A stretch of 15,712 nucleotides of DNA. It comes from Mucilaginibacter sp. UBA4741. GTDB lineage: Bacteria > Bacteroidota > Bacteroidia > Sphingobacteriales > Sphingobacteriaceae. Below are positions 13,179 through 15,712 of the stretch, piece by piece. Position 1 is the first letter of the stretch; the number at the start of each line of letters is the position of its first letter. A model generated the notes under the pieces. That model was not told the DNA's origin, searched no databases, and worked only from the letters and a program-made list of their open reading frames with translations. Position numbers and translations under genes: made by a program. The stretch spans positions 1 to 15,712 of the forward strand of contig DHIR01000295.1 of NCBI GenBank assembly GCA_002403905.1, read 5' to 3'.

Positions 13179-15712
13179 ATGAGGAAGTATTTACTATTAT
13201 TATTTATCAGCTTTTTAACAATCGGTGCCGTGCTTGCACAGGGTGGTTCAGTGATAAGAGGCAAATTGCTTGATGCACAAACCAAAGAACCGTTGATTGG
13301 TGCGACTGTAATAGAAAAAGGAACAACAAATGCTGTATCGGCAGCTCTTAATGGTTCTTTTAAAATTACTGTCCCAAGCGGTAGTACATTAGTTATTTCA
13401 TACATTGGCTATGTATCAAAAGAAATAACAGCATCAGATGTAAAATTAGGAACTATTTTAGTTGACCCTGTATCAGGCTCATTAGGCGAGGTTGTAGTAT
13501 CTGCCAACCGCTCACTTGCAATTGACAGGCAAACCCCAATTGCTGTATCAACCGTGGGTGCCAAATACATTGAAGAAAAAGGTGCAGGGGCAGAGTTTCC
13601 TGAACTTTTAAAAGCTACACCGGGTGTAACAGTTAGCCGTGCAGGTGGTGGTTATGGTGATTCGAGGATCGCGATACGTGGTTTTAACAGCAATAACTTA
13701 GCGTTGTTAATTAACGGCTTGCCTGTTCAGGATCCTGAAGCCGGTAAAATATTTTGGAATGACTGGGCCGGCTTGGCTGATGTTACTACATCAGTACAAG
13801 TGCAAAGAGGCTTAAGTGCTTCACGTGTGGCTGTTCCGTCATTAGGTGGTACAATAAACATCACTACAAAAAGCCTTGAAAGCCAACAAGGCGGTAGCGT
13901 TTCTCAGTCTATTGGTAGCTACAATGCTTTAAAAACTAGTTTTTCTTATGCTACAGGTTTAACACCTAGTGGCTGGGCAGCTTCATTCTTGTTGTCAAAA
14001 AGCACCGGCGATGGTAACGCCGACGGTTTATATTATACCGGTTACAGTTACTTTGCCAATATCTCAAAAATCCTGAGCAAAAACCAAACTTTATCTTTTA
14101 ACTTTATGGGTGCATCGCAAAGCCATGGCCAGCGCTACACTTATCAAACTATAAATACTTATCGTGCAGCTCCACAAGGCGAGTCAAACTTTAATTCAGA
14201 TTGGGGCGTTTTGTATGGTAAAACTTACAGTGCAGAAATTAATCGCTATAATAAACCATTGTTGTCATTAAACCACGATTGGAAGATTAGCGAAACTGCT
14301 TCGTTGTCAACTATATTGTATTACTCATACGGTTCTGGTGCGGCAGTTTATTTAGCAGGTGCACAGGCAGGCCTTACGCCAGGTGGTACAGCTCCAAGAC
14401 TTGGTGATTTTTATTCGCCTATTGATTTTGATGCAATTGTTGCAACAAATAAAGCCAGGGTTGACGGAAGTACAGGTACCTACATTAACCAGGCAGAGAA
14501 TGATCACAAACAATATGGATTGATCAGTACTTTCAAAAAATCAATTAAAGACATAAATATATTGGCTGGTGTTGATTTAAGAGGGTATCATAGAGATAAC
14601 TTTTATGTGTTGAATAATTTGTTAGGCGGCTCTTATTGGGTAGATAACAATGATGTGAATAACCCTAACAGACATACTGTAGTAGGTGATAAGATCAATC
14701 AAAATTATAGCGTTGACATCATGTCTGAAGGTGTGTTTGCACAAGCTGAGTATCTTAAAAATGCATGGTCGGCCTTTTTAACAGTTGGTGGTAATAATAC
14801 CAGCAACAGAAAAACTGATTACTTTGATTATTTAAGCTCAAATCCTTTGAATAAATCAGCTTGGGTTAATTTTATTGGTTTCCAGGTAAAAGGCGGTGCT
14901 AACTATAATATTGATTCTCATAACAATGTTTTTGTTAACGTAGGGACGGTAGAGAAAGCACCACTTATTACTACCATTTTTCCAAATGCTAAAACAACAA
15001 GTGTAAACGATACCAAAACATTAGAGAAATTATTTAGTTATGAAATAGGGTACGGTTATACAAGTGCTTTATTTAGCGCCAATGTTAACTTATACCATTC
15101 GCAATATAATGACAGATCTAAAACCCTTGCAGGTGTTGCAAACCAAGATGGTTCAATCCCTTATGGTAACTTCAATGGTATTAACGAATTACACCAGGGA
15201 GTAGAAATTGATGCTAAACTTCGCCCTGTAAAAGAAGTTACAGTAAGCGGTATGCTTTCAGTAGGCGATTATCACTATACTTCTAATTCAGGAGCAGGTA
15301 TAATTAGCAGTGATGTGCCGGGTGCAAAAGTAACTACTATCAATTCACTGATAATAAAAGGACAGAGGGTAGGCGATTTTGGTAGTTCTGCTGCCTCAAA
15401 CGCTCAAACTACTGCAGCTTTAGGTTTAGATGTGGATGTATTGCCAGGGGTTAAATTAGGTGCTAACGCTAATTATTACGGCCGTTTCTTTGCTTCTTAT
15501 GATCCATCAAAAATGGTTTCTGGTGCAGCAACCCCAACTGCTCCAGCTTTTGATCCAGCCAGTTTTGCACCGGTTGCATTACCTAATTATTCAACAATTG
15601 ATTTGAATGTAGTTTACAGGTTTAAATTTGCAGGACTTGACGCTTCATTCATAGGAAATGTATATAACTTATTAAATAGTACTTATCTAGGAGAAGCATA
15701 CGAAGCAAATCC
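13179..15712 (+). CDS. TonB-dependent outer-membrane receptor, 3' end beyond window
   Basis: 844 codons are present with no stop. The signal peptide is MRKYLLLLFISFLTIGAVLA, with likely cleavage before Gln21. A carboxypeptidase-regulatory-like beta domain follows (about 24-95; VIRGKLLDAQTKEPLIGATV, then SYIGYVSKEI), then the linker LGEVVVSANRS. The plug (about 115-225) contains LLKATPGVTVSRAGGGYGDS, IAIRGFNSNN and QVQRGLSASRVAVPSLGGTI. The rest is a 22-strand-type barrel rich in aromatic and Asn residues. The last visible segment, FIGNVYNLLNSTYLGEAY, is typical of the final barrel strands, so only a few tens of residues should be missing. Such receptors import siderophores, cobalamin, glycans or peptides using TonB/ExbBD energy. 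It lacks the exact features I would need to call it SusC, and no SusD gene is visible. The substrate is unknown. The ATG gives a good signal peptide. Confidence 0.95.
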   Translation, partial: MRKYLLLLFISFLTIGAVLAQGGSVIRGKLLDAQTKEPLIGATVIEKGTTNAVSAALNGSFKITVPSGSTLVISYIGYVSKEITASDVKLGTILVDPVSGSLGEVVVSANRSLAIDRQTPIAVSTVGAKYIEEKGAGAEFPELLKATPGVTVSRAGGGYGDSRIAIRGFNSNNLALLINGLPVQDPEAGKIFWNDWAGLADVTTSVQVQRGLSASRVAVPSLGGTINITTKSLESQQGGSVSQSIGSYNALKTSFSYATGLTPSGWAASFLLSKSTGDGNADGLYYTGYSYFANISKILSKNQTLSFNFMGASQSHGQRYTYQTINTYRAAPQGESNFNSDWGVLYGKTYSAEINRYNKPLLSLNHDWKISETASLSTILYYSYGSGAAVYLAGAQAGLTPGGTAPRLGDFYSPIDFDAIVATNKARVDGSTGTYINQAENDHKQYGLISTFKKSIKDINILAGVDLRGYHRDNFYVLNNLLGGSYWVDNNDVNNPNRHTVVGDKINQNYSVDIMSEGVFAQAEYLKNAWSAFLTVGGNNTSNRKTDYFDYLSSNPLNKSAWVNFIGFQVKGGANYNIDSHNNVFVNVGTVEKAPLITTIFPNAKTTSVNDTKTLEKLFSYEIGYGYTSALFSANVNLYHSQYNDRSKTLAGVANQDGSIPYGNFNGINELHQGVEIDAKLRPVKEVTVSGMLSVGDYHYTSNSGAGIISSDVPGAKVTTINSLIIKGQRVGDFGSSAASNAQTTAALGLDVDVLPGVKLGANANYYGRFFASYDPSKMVSGAATPTAPAFDPASFAPVALPNYSTIDLNVVYRFKFAGLDASFIGNVYNLLNSTYLGEAYEAN

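Noticed and set aside
13160..13405. 81-codon minus-strand open frame at the start of the receptor gene
   Set aside because: It overlaps the signal peptide and regulatory-like domain of the receptor, which is clearly the coding frame.
13179..15712. SusC-type glycan receptor
   Set aside because: It shares the N-terminal regulatory-like domain, but SusC-specific plug features and a downstream SusD cannot be shown within the window, so only the general receptor call is made.

Overview
The window looks like a chromosomal segment of a Bacteroidota bacterium, most likely family Sphingobacteriaceae (Mucilaginibacter/Pedobacter type). The signs are a short primary sigma factor of the Bacteroidota type, several TAnnTTTG promoter boxes, an outer-membrane TonB-dependent receptor with a carboxypeptidase-regulatory-like N-terminal extension, a Lys-rich S41 lipoprotein, and AT-rich intergenic DNA without Shine-Dalgarno dependence. 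The family assignment is inference from overall similarity, not a search. No phage, IS element, CRISPR array, tRNA or rRNA was seen.

Layout. 1-763 (-): 5' part of sucC, a TCA-cycle enzyme. 1010-2574 (+): a compact unit of lolD (lipoprotein-release ATPase), a stand-alone pre-ATP-grasp-like protein and a HAD-fold protein that has lost its catalytic residues, the last two overlapping. 2634-4187 (+): an S41 lipoprotein protease, convergent with smc (4229-7777, -) across a hairpin. 7977-8615 (+): a small NAD(P)-binding Rossmann protein, tail to tail with a PhzF-family isomerase (8617-9402, -) with one base between the stop codons. Next, all on the minus strand, come the primary sigma factor rpoD/sigA with a strong intrinsic terminator, a metallo-beta-lactamase-fold hydrolase and lpdA (dihydrolipoyl dehydrogenase) with its own terminator. 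12856-13178 is a divergent promoter region with a 31-nt near-perfect palindrome. 13179 to the end (+) is a TonB-dependent receptor running off the window.

How the genes relate. Most are housekeeping: sucC and lpdA serve central carbon metabolism; lolD, the S41 lipoprotein and the receptor serve the envelope; smc and rpoD serve chromosome and transcription. No single pathway joins them. The TAnnTTTG boxes upstream of several genes are what the sigma factor encoded here would be expected to read.

The most unusual signal is intergenic. At three separate places (812-979, 7850-7968, 11361-11471) there are paired arrays of degenerate 7-nt repeats. Each core array is five units (35 nt) long, the two arrays of a pair are inverted copies of each other, and the unit sequence differs between loci. 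In each case one array ends 5-30 nt from a start codon, and at two loci it carries a TAnnTTTG box. I do not recognise a described element of this kind. The second point of interest is the pseudo-HAD/pre-ATP-grasp pair.
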